A stretch of 9,994 nt of DNA from Collinsella sp. (GTDB taxonomy: Bacteria > Actinomycetota > Coriobacteriia > Coriobacteriales > Coriobacteriaceae): positions 1 through 9,994 of the forward strand of contig JAUMNV010000003.1 in assembly GCA_031295725.1 (NCBI GenBank), in the 5' to 3' direction. Below the pieces are notes generated by a model that was not told where the DNA came from, did not search any database, and saw only the letters and a list, made by a program, of their open reading frames with translations. Positions 1 to 9,131 of the stretch are shown here, piece after piece. How positions within the stretch are numbered: the stretch's first letter is position 1; each line of letters starts with the position of its first letter. A program made the position numbers and the translations under genes.

Positions 1-1
1 G

Positions 2-1981
2 CGCAAGGGCGGTCACAACAACGAAGAGGACCACTACAGCCGCATGGCTCGCGAGGCCGAGGAGTACAGCCGCGAGAAGGTGCTCGAGGAGGCTCGTGCC
101 GCCGTCGAGGAGGCCTCTCGCGAGTCCACCGGTCGCCGCAAAAAGCGCAAGGAGAAGCGCGAGCGCGAGGCCGCAAAGGCTCAGGAAGAGCGCAAGATTG
201 AGGAGGCGCTGGCGCAGGGCGTGAACCCCGAGGACCTCGACGCCATCAAGGTCTCCCAGGGCGTTACCGTCCAGGAGCTCGCCGAGGCGCTCGACGTTCC
301 GGCCAACGACATCATCAAGCGTCTGTTCCTGCTGGGCACGCCGCTTACCATGACGCAGTCCATGTCTGACGACCTCGTCGAGCTCGTTGCCGACGACCTG
401 GGTCGCCAGATCAAGATCATCACCCCCGAGGAGGAGAACACCTTCTCGTTCTACGACGATCCCGCCGACCTTAAGCCGCGTGCCCCGGTCGTCACCGTCA
501 TGGGCCACGTCGACCACGGCAAGACTTCGCTGCTCGACGCCATCCGTCACACCGGCGTCGCTGCCGGCGAGGCGGGCGGCATTACTCAGGCCATCGGCGC
601 TTCGCAGGTCATGATCAACGACCGCAAGATCACCTTCATCGATACCCCCGGTCACGCCACCTTTACGGCTATGCGTGCCCGCGGCGCCAAGGTGACCGAC
701 ATCGTCATTCTGATCGTGGCTGCCGACGACGGCGTCATGCCCCAGACCGTCGAGTCGATCAACCACGCCAAGGCCGCCGGCGTTCCCATCGTCGTCGCCG
801 TCAACAAGATCGATAAGCCGGGTGCCAACCCCGACCGCGTGCGCCAGGAGCTCACCGAGTACGGCATCATCCCCGAGGAGTGGGGCGGACAGAACATGTT
901 CGTCAACATCTCGGCCAAGCAGAAGATCGGTATCGACGACCTGCTCGAGACCGTGCTGCTCCAGGCCGACGTGCTCGAGCTCAAGGCTAACCCCGATACG
1001 TTCGCATCGGGCAACGTCCTCGAGGCTAAGCTCGACAAGGGCCGCGGCTCGGTTGCCACAGTGCTCGTGACCCGCGGCACCCTGCGCGTGGGCGACACGC
1101 TGGTCGCCGGCCTCACCTATGGCCGCGTCCGTGCCATGCTCGACCCCAAGGGCAACGCCGTCACCGAGGCCGGTCCTTCCGACGCCGTCGAGATCTTGGG
1201 CCTGCAGTCCGTCCCCAACGCCGGCGATGAGTTCCGCGTGTTCGAGGACGAGCGCGAGGCGCGTGCGCTGGCCGACGAGCGTTCGCTCAAGGCCCGTATC
1301 GAGGAGCAGAGCCGCGTGAAGCACGTGACGCTCGAGAACCTCTTCGAGACCATCGCCGACGCCGAGGTCAAGGAGCTCAACCTGATCATCAAGGCCGACG
1401 TCCAGGGCTCCATCGAGGCCCTTCAGGACTCCCTCGACAAGATGGATCAGTCCGAGGTGCGCATCAACACGATCCATTCCGCCGTTGGTGCCATCAACGA
1501 GACCGACGTCGTCCTGGCCGACGCTTCCAACGCCATCATCATCGGCTTTGGCGTCCGTCCCGACGGCAAGGCCCGCTCCGCCGCCGAGCGCGAGGGCGTC
1601 GAGATCCGTTGCTACGACGTCATCTACAAGTGCCTCGAGGACCTCGACGCTGCCCGCATCGGTATGCTCAAGCCCACCGAGGTCGAGGTCTCCACGGGTT
1701 CCGCGACCGTTCTGGACACCTTCAAGGTGCCCAAGGTCGGTATCGCCGCCGGTGTCCGCGTCGAAGAGGGCGAGATCGCCGCGACCGATTCCGTACGCCT
1801 GGTGCGCGACGGTATCGTGGTTTTCAACGGCAAGATCGCCTCGATGCGCCACTACAAGGACGAGGCCAAGAGCCTCAAGAGCGGCTCCGAGGGCGGTATT
1901 GGCCTGGAGAACTTCCAGGACATCAAGCCTGGCGACACCATTGAGGGCTACCGCATCGACCAGGTTGCCCGTACCGAGTAG
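2..1981 (+). CDS. infB: Translation initiation factor IF-2 (5' partial)
   Basis: IF-2 is the GTPase that brings initiator fMet-tRNA to the 30S subunit and promotes 50S joining. The reading frame is open to the left edge, so the true N-terminus lies outside the window; the ATG at 44 is internal, in a charged Glu/Arg/Lys-rich linker that looks coiled-coil. Numbering residues from that ATG, an IF2-N domain spans about 68-122. The G domain follows with all signatures: G1 GHVDHGKT at 154-161, G2 GGITQ, G3 DTPGH at 200-204, G4 NKID at 254-257 and G5 SAK at 290-292. Beta-barrel domain II, domain III (about 440-540) and the C-terminal fMet-tRNA binding domain (ending YRIDQVARTE) are complete. It stops with TAG, 11 nt before rbfA. 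Identification is secure from the motifs; only the 5' end is missing. Confidence 0.98.
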   Translation, partial: RKGGHNNEEDHYSRMAREAEEYSREKVLEEARAAVEEASRESTGRRKKRKEKREREAAKAQEERKIEEALAQGVNPEDLDAIKVSQGVTVQELAEALDVPANDIIKRLFLLGTPLTMTQSMSDDLVELVADDLGRQIKIITPEEENTFSFYDDPADLKPRAPVVTVMGHVDHGKTSLLDAIRHTGVAAGEAGGITQAIGASQVMINDRKITFIDTPGHATFTAMRARGAKVTDIVILIVAADDGVMPQTVESINHAKAAGVPIVVAVNKIDKPGANPDRVRQELTEYGIIPEEWGGQNMFVNISAKQKIGIDDLLETVLLQADVLELKANPDTFASGNVLEAKLDKGRGSVATVLVTRGTLRVGDTLVAGLTYGRVRAMLDPKGNAVTEAGPSDAVEILGLQSVPNAGDEFRVFEDEREARALADERSLKARIEEQSRVKHVTLENLFETIADAEVKELNLIIKADVQGSIEALQDSLDKMDQSEVRINTIHSAVGAINETDVVLADASNAIIIGFGVRPDGKARSAAEREGVEIRCYDVIYKCLEDLDAARIGMLKPTEVEVSTGSATVLDTFKVPKVGIAAGVRVEEGEIAATDSVRLVRDGIVVFNGKIASMRHYKDEAKSLKSGSEGGIGLENFQDIKPGDTIEGYRIDQVARTE

Positions 1982-1992
1982 GGGGTAGCGCT

Positions 1993-2403
1993 ATGAAGCA
2001 AACGCAGGCAACCCGCCGTCTGGGCGAGCAGCTTCGCGAGAAGCTCGGTTATATCCTGCTCTTTGAGGTTTCCGATCCGCGTCTCGACCTGGTCACCCTG
2101 ACCGCGGTCGAGGTCGCGGTGGACAGTTCGTTCGCGCGCGTGTACGTGTCGTGCGACGCGAGCCGCTACGAGGAGGTCATGGAGGCGCTTGCCAGCGCCA
2201 AGGGCCGCATCCGTAGCCTGTTGGCCCGCTCGCTCGATTGGCGCGTCACGCCCGAGCTCGATTTTCGCATCGATCGCTCGACCGATGAGGCCGAGCGCAT
2301 CACGCGTGCGCTGGAAAACGTTCCCGCCACGCTTGCGATCGAAAAGGACGAGGACGGCTATCCAATAGCGGATGCCGCCCAGGAGGCAGCTTTAGATGAG
2401 TAA
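1993..2403 (+). CDS. rbfA: 30S ribosome-binding factor RbfA
   Basis: RbfA is a small single KH-like domain protein that binds the immature 30S subunit and assists late 16S rRNA 5'-end processing, notably at low temperature. The 136-residue product has the usual family length. It shows the expected pattern: an N-terminal helix with ATRRLGEQLREKL, then SDPRL, a beta strand with VTLTAVEVAVDSSFARVYVS, and the C-terminal segment PELDFRIDRSTDEAERI. A G-run at 1981-1985, overlapping the infB stop, serves as the ribosome binding site 7 nt before the ATG. It sits 11 nt behind infB and its last 8 nt overlap the next gene, the classic infB-rbfA order. The final 20 or so residues form an acidic tail (KDEDGYPIADAAQEAALDE). 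The call rests on family pattern and context together. Confidence 0.95.
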   Translation: MKQTQATRRLGEQLREKLGYILLFEVSDPRLDLVTLTAVEVAVDSSFARVYVSCDASRYEEVMEALASAKGRIRSLLARSLDWRVTPELDFRIDRSTDEAERITRALENVPATLAIEKDEDGYPIADAAQEAALDE

Positions 2404-3439
2404 TTCCGCCGACCTCGCATCGTGCGAGTCTGCAGATATTCAGCGACGCATCCTCGAGCTCATCGAGGGTGCGTCCTCCATTGCGATTTCGGGACATACG
2501 TCTCCCGATGGTGACGCCCTGGGCTCCGTGCTGGGTCTGGGCTTATCGCTTATGAAGTTTTTCCCCAACAAGGACATTGCCCTGCTGCTGGCAGACGATG
2601 ACCCGGTTCCGCGCATCTACCGCTTTATGGAGGGCGCCGACCGTCTGGTGCCGGCATCTGCGTACACCGGCAACCCGGACCTGTTCATCTCGGTAGACGT
2701 GCCGGTCGTCGAGCGCCTCAATAACTCTGCCGAGGTGTTGCGTCGTTCGGCCCACGTGGCATGCTTTGACCATCACCCGGCACGCGAGGAGTTTGCCGAG
2801 GTCAGCCTCAGGTGTGTCAATGCCGCTGCTTGCGCCATGATTATCGACCGCTTTTTGGCCGATTGCGGCATCACCGCAAGCGACGGCATCGCGACCTGCC
2901 TGCTGTGCGGCCTGGTCACCGATACCGGTCGTTTTCAGTATCAGAACGCCGACGCTGCCGCGTTTCATGCCGCCTCGCGTCTGGTGGCGCACGGTGCCGA
3001 TCCGGCGCGCGTCGCGCTCGAGGTCTACCAGAGCATGCGTGTCGAGTTCTTGCACCTCAAGTCCATCGTCATGGGTCGCATCAAGACGGTCGCGCACGGG
3101 CGCGTGGCGTATAGCTATGCGTACGAAAGTGACCTTAAGGAATGTGGCGTCACCTCGGATGAGTGCGACGGCCTGGTCGATGTGGTGCGCTCGGTGATGG
3201 GCGTCGAGGTCTGCCTGTTCCTTAAGGGCATCGAGGGCGATACCAAGGTGCGCGGCAACCTGCGCTCCAAGGGCGATCTCGATGTTTCCGAGATTGCGGC
3301 CAACTTTGGCGGAGGTGGGCACCACGCTGCCGCCGGCTTTACCAACGCCGGAACGATTTCCGAGACGCTCACCGCGGCACTTCCCATGCTGGCCGAGCTG
3401 GTAGGGGAGGACCCCGCTTCGGTGACCGTCGAGCTCTAA
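2396..3439 (+). CDS. nrnA: DHH/DHHA1 phosphoesterase, NrnA-like (nano-RNase / pAp phosphatase)
   Basis: Members of this family degrade 2-5 nt RNAs and/or dephosphorylate 3'-phosphoadenosine 5'-phosphate in the cytoplasm using Mn2+. The 347-residue protein carries the DHH catalytic set: motif I H34-x3-D38-G-D40 (GHTSPDGDALGS), a second Asp at D101 (ISVDVP), the DHH triad D125-H126-H127, and D176 in LVTDTGRFQY. The C-terminal DHHA1 domain has a nucleic-acid binding GGGGHH at 305-310, followed by AAAGF. Length and motif order match NrnA. The ATG is chosen because AGGAGG at 2381-2386 lies 9 nt upstream, inside the end of rbfA; the genes overlap by 8 nt. Its place between rbfA and truB is the usual one in Firmicutes and Actinobacteria. 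Which substrate dominates cannot be read from sequence. Confidence 0.93.
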   Translation: MSNSADLASCESADIQRRILELIEGASSIAISGHTSPDGDALGSVLGLGLSLMKFFPNKDIALLLADDDPVPRIYRFMEGADRLVPASAYTGNPDLFISVDVPVVERLNNSAEVLRRSAHVACFDHHPAREEFAEVSLRCVNAAACAMIIDRFLADCGITASDGIATCLLCGLVTDTGRFQYQNADAAAFHAASRLVAHGADPARVALEVYQSMRVEFLHLKSIVMGRIKTVAHGRVAYSYAYESDLKECGVTSDECDGLVDVVRSVMGVEVCLFLKGIEGDTKVRGNLRSKGDLDVSEIAANFGGGGHHAAAGFTNAGTISETLTAALPMLAELVGEDPASVTVEL

Positions 3440-3454
3440 CTTTTTGGATGGTAC

Positions 3455-4387
3455 ATGGCTCGTCGTACACCTTCTCAACTTAATATGCTGCTCGCCGTCG
3501 ATAAACCGGTGGGCTGCACGTCCCACGACGTGGTTTCGCAATGCCGACGCGCCCTCCATGAGCGGCGCGTCGGTCATGCCGGAACGCTCGACCCCATGGC
3601 ATCGGGTGTCATGGTGGTGGGCGTGGGCCAGGCAACGCGTCTGTTGGGCATGCTCACGCTCGATACCAAAAGCTACGTCGCCGACATCTCGTTTGGCGTC
3701 GAGACCAATACCGATGATGCGGAAGGCGAAGCCGTCCGCACGGTGCCCATTGCCGCCGACCTGCGCGATCCGGCCTATGCCCGCGAGCGCCTGTGCGCCA
3801 TGTTGGGCCCGCAGATGCAGGTGCCGCCGGCGTTTTCGGCCATTTCGGTCAACGGCGTGCGCGCCTATAAGGCTGCGCGTGAGGGCAATGCCGTGTCGCT
3901 GCCCCCGCGTCCGGTCGAGGTGTACTCCGCCGACCTGATTGCCATGAGCGGCGAGGGCGACGCTTGCGTTTGGACCGTGGCGTTTTCGGTGAGCAAGGGC
4001 ACCTATATCCGTGCGCTCGCTCGCGATCTGGGTCGTGCCTGCGACAATGCGGCACATATTTCCGCGCTGCGCCGTACGGCCTCCGGTGTTGTTTCCATCG
4101 GCGCCTGCCATGCGGTCGAGGAGCTTTCTGTCGAGTCTGCTGTCGGCTTTGCCTTGGATCCCATTGCGGCGCTTGGCGCCACGCGCGTCGACTTGCCGGG
4201 CGACCTTGCCGACGATCTGCTGTGCGGACGTCGTATCCCTATTGAGCGTGCACTTGCGAGCTTCGATGCGTCGAAGGCTCCGTTTGCGCTGGTGCTCGAT
4301 GGCGGGCTCAAGGCGCTCGCCCGTATCGAGGGCGGCCGCTTTGTAATGGAACACGTCTTTCCGCAGGCGATCGGCGGTGTTCGATGA
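3455..4387 (+). CDS. truB: tRNA pseudouridine(55) synthase TruB
   Basis: TruB isomerises U55 in the T-loop of most tRNAs to pseudouridine. The product has 310 residues, normal for the family. N-terminal motif LLAVDKPVGCTSHDVV (about 12-27) is followed by RRVGHAGTLDPMASG, where D46 in GTLDP is the expected catalytic aspartate. Next come VPPAFSAISVNGVRAYKAAREG and the KGTYIRALARDLG segment, both conserved in TruB. The C-terminal part is less conserved, as is usual. The ATG at 3455 is preceded by only a weak GGATGG site (3446-3451); an in-frame ATG at 3485 would give the protein MLLAVDKPVG and is possible but has no better site. The gene lies 15 nt behind nrnA, and its TGA shares ATGA (4384-4387) with the ribF start. 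Confidence 0.96.
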   Translation: MARRTPSQLNMLLAVDKPVGCTSHDVVSQCRRALHERRVGHAGTLDPMASGVMVVGVGQATRLLGMLTLDTKSYVADISFGVETNTDDAEGEAVRTVPIAADLRDPAYARERLCAMLGPQMQVPPAFSAISVNGVRAYKAAREGNAVSLPPRPVEVYSADLIAMSGEGDACVWTVAFSVSKGTYIRALARDLGRACDNAAHISALRRTASGVVSIGACHAVEELSVESAVGFALDPIAALGATRVDLPGDLADDLLCGRRIPIERALASFDASKAPFALVLDGGLKALARIEGGRFVMEHVFPQAIGGVR

Positions 4388-5391
4388 TGCTGGCCTCTCA
4401 CGAGCTCTCGCGTATCTTTTTCGCGGGCGAGTCGGATGAGGCCCGCATCGTCGCCGCCGATGCATTTGATGATTGCGCTTGCCTGGGCGCCGCGTCTATC
4501 GCCATCGGCGTGTTCGATGGCGTGCATCGGGGGCATCGCGAACTGATCGACGCGGTCGTTCGCGATGCGCGCGCCCGTGGCTGCAAGGCGGTCGTGGTCA
4601 CTTTCGATCCCGACCCGGACGTCGTGGTGAGTCCCTCGCCCGCTCAAAAACTGATGACGACGGCCGACCGTCTGCATGCCCTGGCTCTCACCGGAGTCGA
4701 TGCGGTCGTGGCCGTTCCCTTTACGCCTGCGGTGGCGGCACTCGACCATGTGGGCTTTCTTAAGCTGCTGTCGCGCGTTGTCGATATCCGCTCGATTCGC
4801 GTGGGTAGCGACTTTAGGTTGGGCCGCGGCGGCGCCTCGGGCGTTGCCGAGATGCAGGCATGGGGAGCCGAGCGCGGCGTTGACGTCTATGGCCACGAGC
4901 TGCTGTGCGTCGATGGACAGACAATCTGCGCCACCCGGATTCGCCATGAGCTGTGCCAGGGTCATGTTGAGCTTGCCGCCGAGCTGCTCGGCCGACCGTA
5001 CATACTGCGAGGTATTGTTGCCGGCGGTCGCCACCAGGGCTCCGACATGGGTTTTCCCACGGCAAACATCCAGGTGCCCGAGGGCATCCAGGTTCCTGCC
5101 GATGGCGTCTACGAGGGCCTGGTGCTGGTCGACGATACTGTGTGGCCTGCCGCCGTCAACGTGGGCCTGCCGCCGACGTATGCCGACGATGCCGCCTCGG
5201 CGCATCTCGAGGCCAACTTGATCGGGTATGCGGGCGACCTGTACGGCGCCTCGGTGTCGCTGGCATTTACGCGCTGGCTGCGCCCTTCGCGCGTGTTCGA
5301 TTCGCTGGACGAGCTTATCGCGACCGTCGAGGGTAATATTGACGATATCCGTCATCATTTGGGTGAGCAGGGGGTGAGCATCCGTGATTAG
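4384..5391 (+). CDS. ribF: Bifunctional riboflavin kinase / FAD synthetase RibF
   Basis: RibF phosphorylates riboflavin to FMN and adenylylates FMN to FAD. The 335-residue product has both modules. The N-terminal FAD synthetase (nucleotidyltransferase) domain has the HxGH signature at H48-G50-H51 within GVFDGVHRGH, then RVGSDFRLGRGG and a CATRIR segment corresponding to the usual S-S/T-TRIR. The C-terminal riboflavin kinase domain has MGFPTANI with T226 and N228, and LEANLIGYAGDLYG with the presumed catalytic E276. The common 'GTNPTF'-like stretch reads VGLPPTY here, a mild deviation. Start: ATGA overlap with truB suggests termination-reinitiation; only a weak GGCGG (4373-4377) precedes it, and a second ATG follows at 4387. 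The last 8 nt overlap dnaG. Confident from two complete domains plus the conserved truB-ribF order. Confidence 0.95.
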   Translation: MMLASHELSRIFFAGESDEARIVAADAFDDCACLGAASIAIGVFDGVHRGHRELIDAVVRDARARGCKAVVVTFDPDPDVVVSPSPAQKLMTTADRLHALALTGVDAVVAVPFTPAVAALDHVGFLKLLSRVVDIRSIRVGSDFRLGRGGASGVAEMQAWGAERGVDVYGHELLCVDGQTICATRIRHELCQGHVELAAELLGRPYILRGIVAGGRHQGSDMGFPTANIQVPEGIQVPADGVYEGLVLVDDTVWPAAVNVGLPPTYADDAASAHLEANLIGYAGDLYGASVSLAFTRWLRPSRVFDSLDELIATVEGNIDDIRHHLGEQGVSIRD

Positions 5392-7483
5392 CGATGAGGA
5401 AAAAGACCAGGTACGCGCTGCGTCCGATCTGGTTGCCATCGTGCAGGAAACGGTTGAGCTCAAGCCCCGCGGCCATGAGTTTTGGGGTTGCTGCCCCTTC
5501 CATGGCGAAAAGACCCCGTCGTTCCACATTATTCCCGCCACGCAGGTGTGGCACTGCTTTGGCTGTGGCGAGGGCGGCGACGTCTTCACCTACATCATGA
5601 AGCGCGAGAACCTGAGCTTCCCCGAGTCGATTCGCTACCTGGCCGACCGTGCCGGTATTGAGCTGCACGATACCGGTGTTTATCGCGAGCGCGGCACCAA
5701 GCGCGCCCGCATCTATGACCTGTGCGCCGAGACCGCCCAGTTCTACCACACCATGCTCATGCGCGGTAAGGACAGCCGTCCGCGCGAGTACTTTGCCAGC
5801 CGCGGTATGGGCGGCGACGTCTGCCGCCGCTACTGCCTGGGCTTTGCGCCGGGTCGCAACGCGCTGGTGTCGCATCTGTCGCAGGCGGGATTTACCCCGC
5901 AGGAGATGATCGACGCCAACGTGGCCGTGAGCCGTGGACGCGGGCAGCTTGCCGATCGTTTTTACGACCGCGTGATGTTTCCCATTTTTGACGAGCAGGG
6001 TCATAACATCGCCTTTGGCGGACGCATTATGGGCGACGGACAGCCTAAGTACCTCAACACCGCCGAGACGAGCGTGTTCCATAAAAAAAGAAACCTCTAC
6101 GGCTTTAACTGGGCCAAGGAGTTTATCGTCGCGCAGGATACCGCCATCGTGGTGGAGGGATATACCGACTGTATCGCCTGCTGGGAGGCGGGGATTAAAA
6201 ACGTCGTCGCCACGCTGGGCACGGCGCTGACGGAACATCACGTAAAGACGCTCACCCGTTTTGCCAAGCGCATTGTGTATATGTTCGATGGCGACGCCGC
6301 CGGTCAAAAGGCCGCTCGCCGCGCGATTCAGTTTATCGAGCAGGATTCGATGGATCTGCGCTGCGTGGTGCTTCCCGACGGCAACGACCCCATGGAGTTC
6401 ATCACCGCGCATGGTGGCGAGGCACTGCAGGCGCGCATCGACGCCGCCGAGCCCCTCATGGACTTTGTATACCGGTCGCTGCAGGAGTCAAGCGATATTA
6501 CCACGCCGGGCGGTCGTGCCAAGGCGCTCGAGGATGCGCTGACGCTCATCTATCCGCTGCGTGATAGCTACATGATCGATACGTACTTTATCCAGATTGC
6601 CGACCTGCTGGGGTTGGACTTGGAGACCGTGCGTGCGAGCTCGGGCCGTGTGTTTCGCGATGTCGCCAAGCGCGAGGATGCGGAACGACGTCGTGAGCAG
6701 AACTATGAGCGCCAGCGGGCACAGGCTGAGCGGTCCTGTAGCGCGGGCGGTCGGACGTCGGGTTCTTGCGATGCCGGTCGCGGTGCTTGGGCATCGGGCG
6801 CTACGCCGCCGGTGTCCGCGCCGGTCGAAGAAGAGCCCTACGACTACGTCCCGCTCGATGCCTACGGTGCCGCGCCCGTGGAGGTCGTCGACGATCTTCC
6901 GCCGATCGATGTGCCTGATGGTATGGGCGCTGCGCCCGCCGGTGCCCCGACAGACGCCTCGGCCCCTATGGTTCTTACCGATCTAGAGCGCAAGTCCTTG
7001 GCAGGGGAGCGCGAGCTGCTGACCATGCTCACGAGCTACCCCGACCTGTTCCGCACGTATGCCGACCGCATCTGCTCCATCGAGTGGGTTGACCCACGTC
7101 ACGAGTCCATCGCATGGGCTGTTCTGGCAACGCCGCCGGGAACCGATCCTGCAGCCTGCATGGATGCGGCGCGCTCAGTGTGTCCCGATGCGGCAACGCT
7201 TGTGAGTGCCGGACGCATCTCGGCGACGAGCAGGCACCCCACCGAGACGAACATCGTGTTTATGCTCGATACGCTCGAGCTCTACACCATCAAGCGTCGC
7301 ATGCGCGCCGCACAGGCCAAGCTGCGCCAGGACCGTTCGCTCGATGATGAGGCCCGTCGTGCACTGACCGTGCAGGCCGCGCAGGACTCGCAGCGTCAAC
7401 GCGAGCTGCAAAAGTCGATCGGCGGCGTGGCGGACCCGTTCCGTTTGATTGGTTTGGAGACCGCAGGAACCGAACAGGCCTAG
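5384..7483 (+). CDS. dnaG: DNA primase DnaG
   Basis: DnaG synthesises RNA primers at the replication fork and binds the replicative helicase DnaB. The 699-residue protein starts at a GTG (5384) with an AGGGGG-type site at 5369-5374 inside ribF; the overlap is 8 nt. The CHC2 zinc-binding domain uses C37, H40, C58 and C61. The RNA polymerase core has GGRIMGDGQPKYLNTAET and LYGFNWAK. The TOPRIM fold shows E258 in VVEGYTD and the acidic pair D302/D304 in FDGDAAGQKA. Residues about 430-530 are a low-complexity linker rich in Arg/Glu, then Gly/Ser/Ala/Pro and Asp. A helical C-terminal region, about 531-690, is expected to contact DnaB. Slightly longer than many primases because of the linker. It ends 110 nt before the rpoD start. 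Confidence 0.97.
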   Translation: MISDEEKDQVRAASDLVAIVQETVELKPRGHEFWGCCPFHGEKTPSFHIIPATQVWHCFGCGEGGDVFTYIMKRENLSFPESIRYLADRAGIELHDTGVYRERGTKRARIYDLCAETAQFYHTMLMRGKDSRPREYFASRGMGGDVCRRYCLGFAPGRNALVSHLSQAGFTPQEMIDANVAVSRGRGQLADRFYDRVMFPIFDEQGHNIAFGGRIMGDGQPKYLNTAETSVFHKKRNLYGFNWAKEFIVAQDTAIVVEGYTDCIACWEAGIKNVVATLGTALTEHHVKTLTRFAKRIVYMFDGDAAGQKAARRAIQFIEQDSMDLRCVVLPDGNDPMEFITAHGGEALQARIDAAEPLMDFVYRSLQESSDITTPGGRAKALEDALTLIYPLRDSYMIDTYFIQIADLLGLDLETVRASSGRVFRDVAKREDAERRREQNYERQRAQAERSCSAGGRTSGSCDAGRGAWASGATPPVSAPVEEEPYDYVPLDAYGAAPVEVVDDLPPIDVPDGMGAAPAGAPTDASAPMVLTDLERKSLAGERELLTMLTSYPDLFRTYADRICSIEWVDPRHESIAWAVLATPPGTDPAACMDAARSVCPDAATLVSAGRISATSRHPTETNIVFMLDTLELYTIKRRMRAAQAKLRQDRSLDDEARRALTVQAAQDSQRQRELQKSIGGVADPFRLIGLETAGTEQA

Positions 7484-7511
7484 ATGTTGTGGTCAACCAG
7501 CGTATTCTCGC

Positions 7512-7539
7512 CTATATCCAGTCCTCTTTTTGGGTATAG
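7512..7539 (+). promoter_or_regulatory. Small hairpin in the dnaG-rpoD gap
   Basis: CTATATCCA (7512-7520) can pair with TGGGTATAG (7531-7539) as a 9-bp stem with one G-U wobble and a 10-nt loop that contains a T run. No T tract follows the stem, so it is not a standard intrinsic terminator. It may instead be an RNA processing or attenuation structure in dnaG-rpoD read-through transcripts, or a DNA-level site just upstream of the rpoD promoter. The pairing is seen in the sequence; any function is inferred. Confidence 0.35.
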
Positions 7540-7552
7540 ACATCAATGTGTG

Positions 7553-7561
7553 TGCTAAAGT
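7553..7561 (+). promoter_or_regulatory. Candidate extended -10 promoter for rpoD
   Basis: TGCTAAAGT fits the extended -10 pattern TGn followed by a -10-like TAAAGT (7556-7561). No good -35 box lies at 17 nt; the nearest TTGGGT (7530-7535) is 20 nt away and falls partly in the hairpin. Transcription would begin near 7568, leaving a leader of about 26 nt before the GTG at 7594. Supports independent rpoD transcription besides possible read-through from dnaG. Based only on motif resemblance. Confidence 0.4.
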
Positions 7562-7593
7562 ATTGAGTCCTGTGGACTATGAAGGGAGAATCT

Positions 7594-8943
<1,350 letters not shown>

Positions 8944-8952
8944 TCAAGCAAG

Positions 8953-8986
8953 AAGCGCCCTCAAGCACATCCGCTTGAGGGCGCTT
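8953..8986 (+). terminator. Intrinsic terminator after rpoD
   Basis: A perfect 14-bp GC-rich stem, AAGCGCCCTCAAGC (8953-8966) with GCTTGAGGGCGCTT (8973-8986), encloses a 6-nt ACATCC loop and begins 9 nt after the rpoD stop. The T tail is short (TTT then CAT). The stem is strong, but the weak tail suggests incomplete termination or help from the next hairpin. Confidence 0.85.
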
Positions 8987-8991
8987 TCATG

Positions 8992-9047
8992 TAGTCGTTG
9001 GGGACGTTCTTGAATGACTGGTCGTTTAAGAACGTCCCCAATGACTA
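8992..9047. repeat. 56-nt near-perfect palindrome, REP-like element
   Basis: Outer arms 8992-9011 and 9028-9047 pair over 20 bp with a single G-U wobble; the core is TTGGGGACGTTCTT against AAGAACGTCCCCAA. The 16-nt interior is itself nearly self-complementary (AATGAC near 9013 with GTCGTT near 9021), so the whole unit can fold almost end to end around a CTGG tip. AATGACT and GTCGTT each occur twice in direct orientation. There is no T tract on either side, so it is not a typical terminator. The GGGGACG/CGTCCCC arms recall REP-type palindromes handled by RAYT (IS200-like) proteins in other bacteria, but no such gene is in the window. Copy number elsewhere is unknown. Confidence 0.7.
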
Positions 9048-9073
9048 GGTCGGAAAATTTCTTAAAAAAGTTC

Positions 9074-9101
9074 TTGCCCTAAGCTGATTCGTCCGTATAA
9101 T
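9074..9101 (+). promoter_or_regulatory. Strong sigma-70 type promoter for the tRNA-Asn pair
   Basis: TTGCCC (9074-9079) and a perfect TATAAT (9096-9101) are separated by 16 nt. An A/T-rich stretch at 9053-9070 lies immediately upstream, like an UP element. Predicted start near 9108 gives a leader of about 24 nt before the first tRNA. High A/T content and box quality stand out from the GC-rich surroundings. Strong promoters of this form are expected for stable RNA genes read by the sigma factor encoded just upstream. Confidence 0.85.
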
Positions 9102-9131
9102 AAACTTCGTTGCTTGAGAGCACGCACCTAT

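Noticed and set aside
2543..4465. Very long minus-strand open frame (640 codons) opposite nrnA and truB
   Set aside because: It is antisense to two well-recognised genes. GC-rich coding DNA with C/G-biased third positions commonly leaves such frames open, and its translation (rich in Arg, His and Gly) shows no domain I recognise.
4003..5589. Minus-strand open frame of 528 codons opposite ribF
   Set aside because: Same cause as the previous case: shadow of truB, ribF and dnaG, with no recognisable motif.
5315..6412. Minus-strand open frame of 365 codons opposite the 5' half of dnaG
   Set aside because: Covers the zinc-binding and TOPRIM parts of dnaG in antisense; no family resemblance and no operon context.
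7579..7593. ATG at 7579 as the rpoD start
   Set aside because: In frame, but without an upstream ribosome binding site; the GAAGGGAGA that follows it is correctly spaced for the GTG at 7594.
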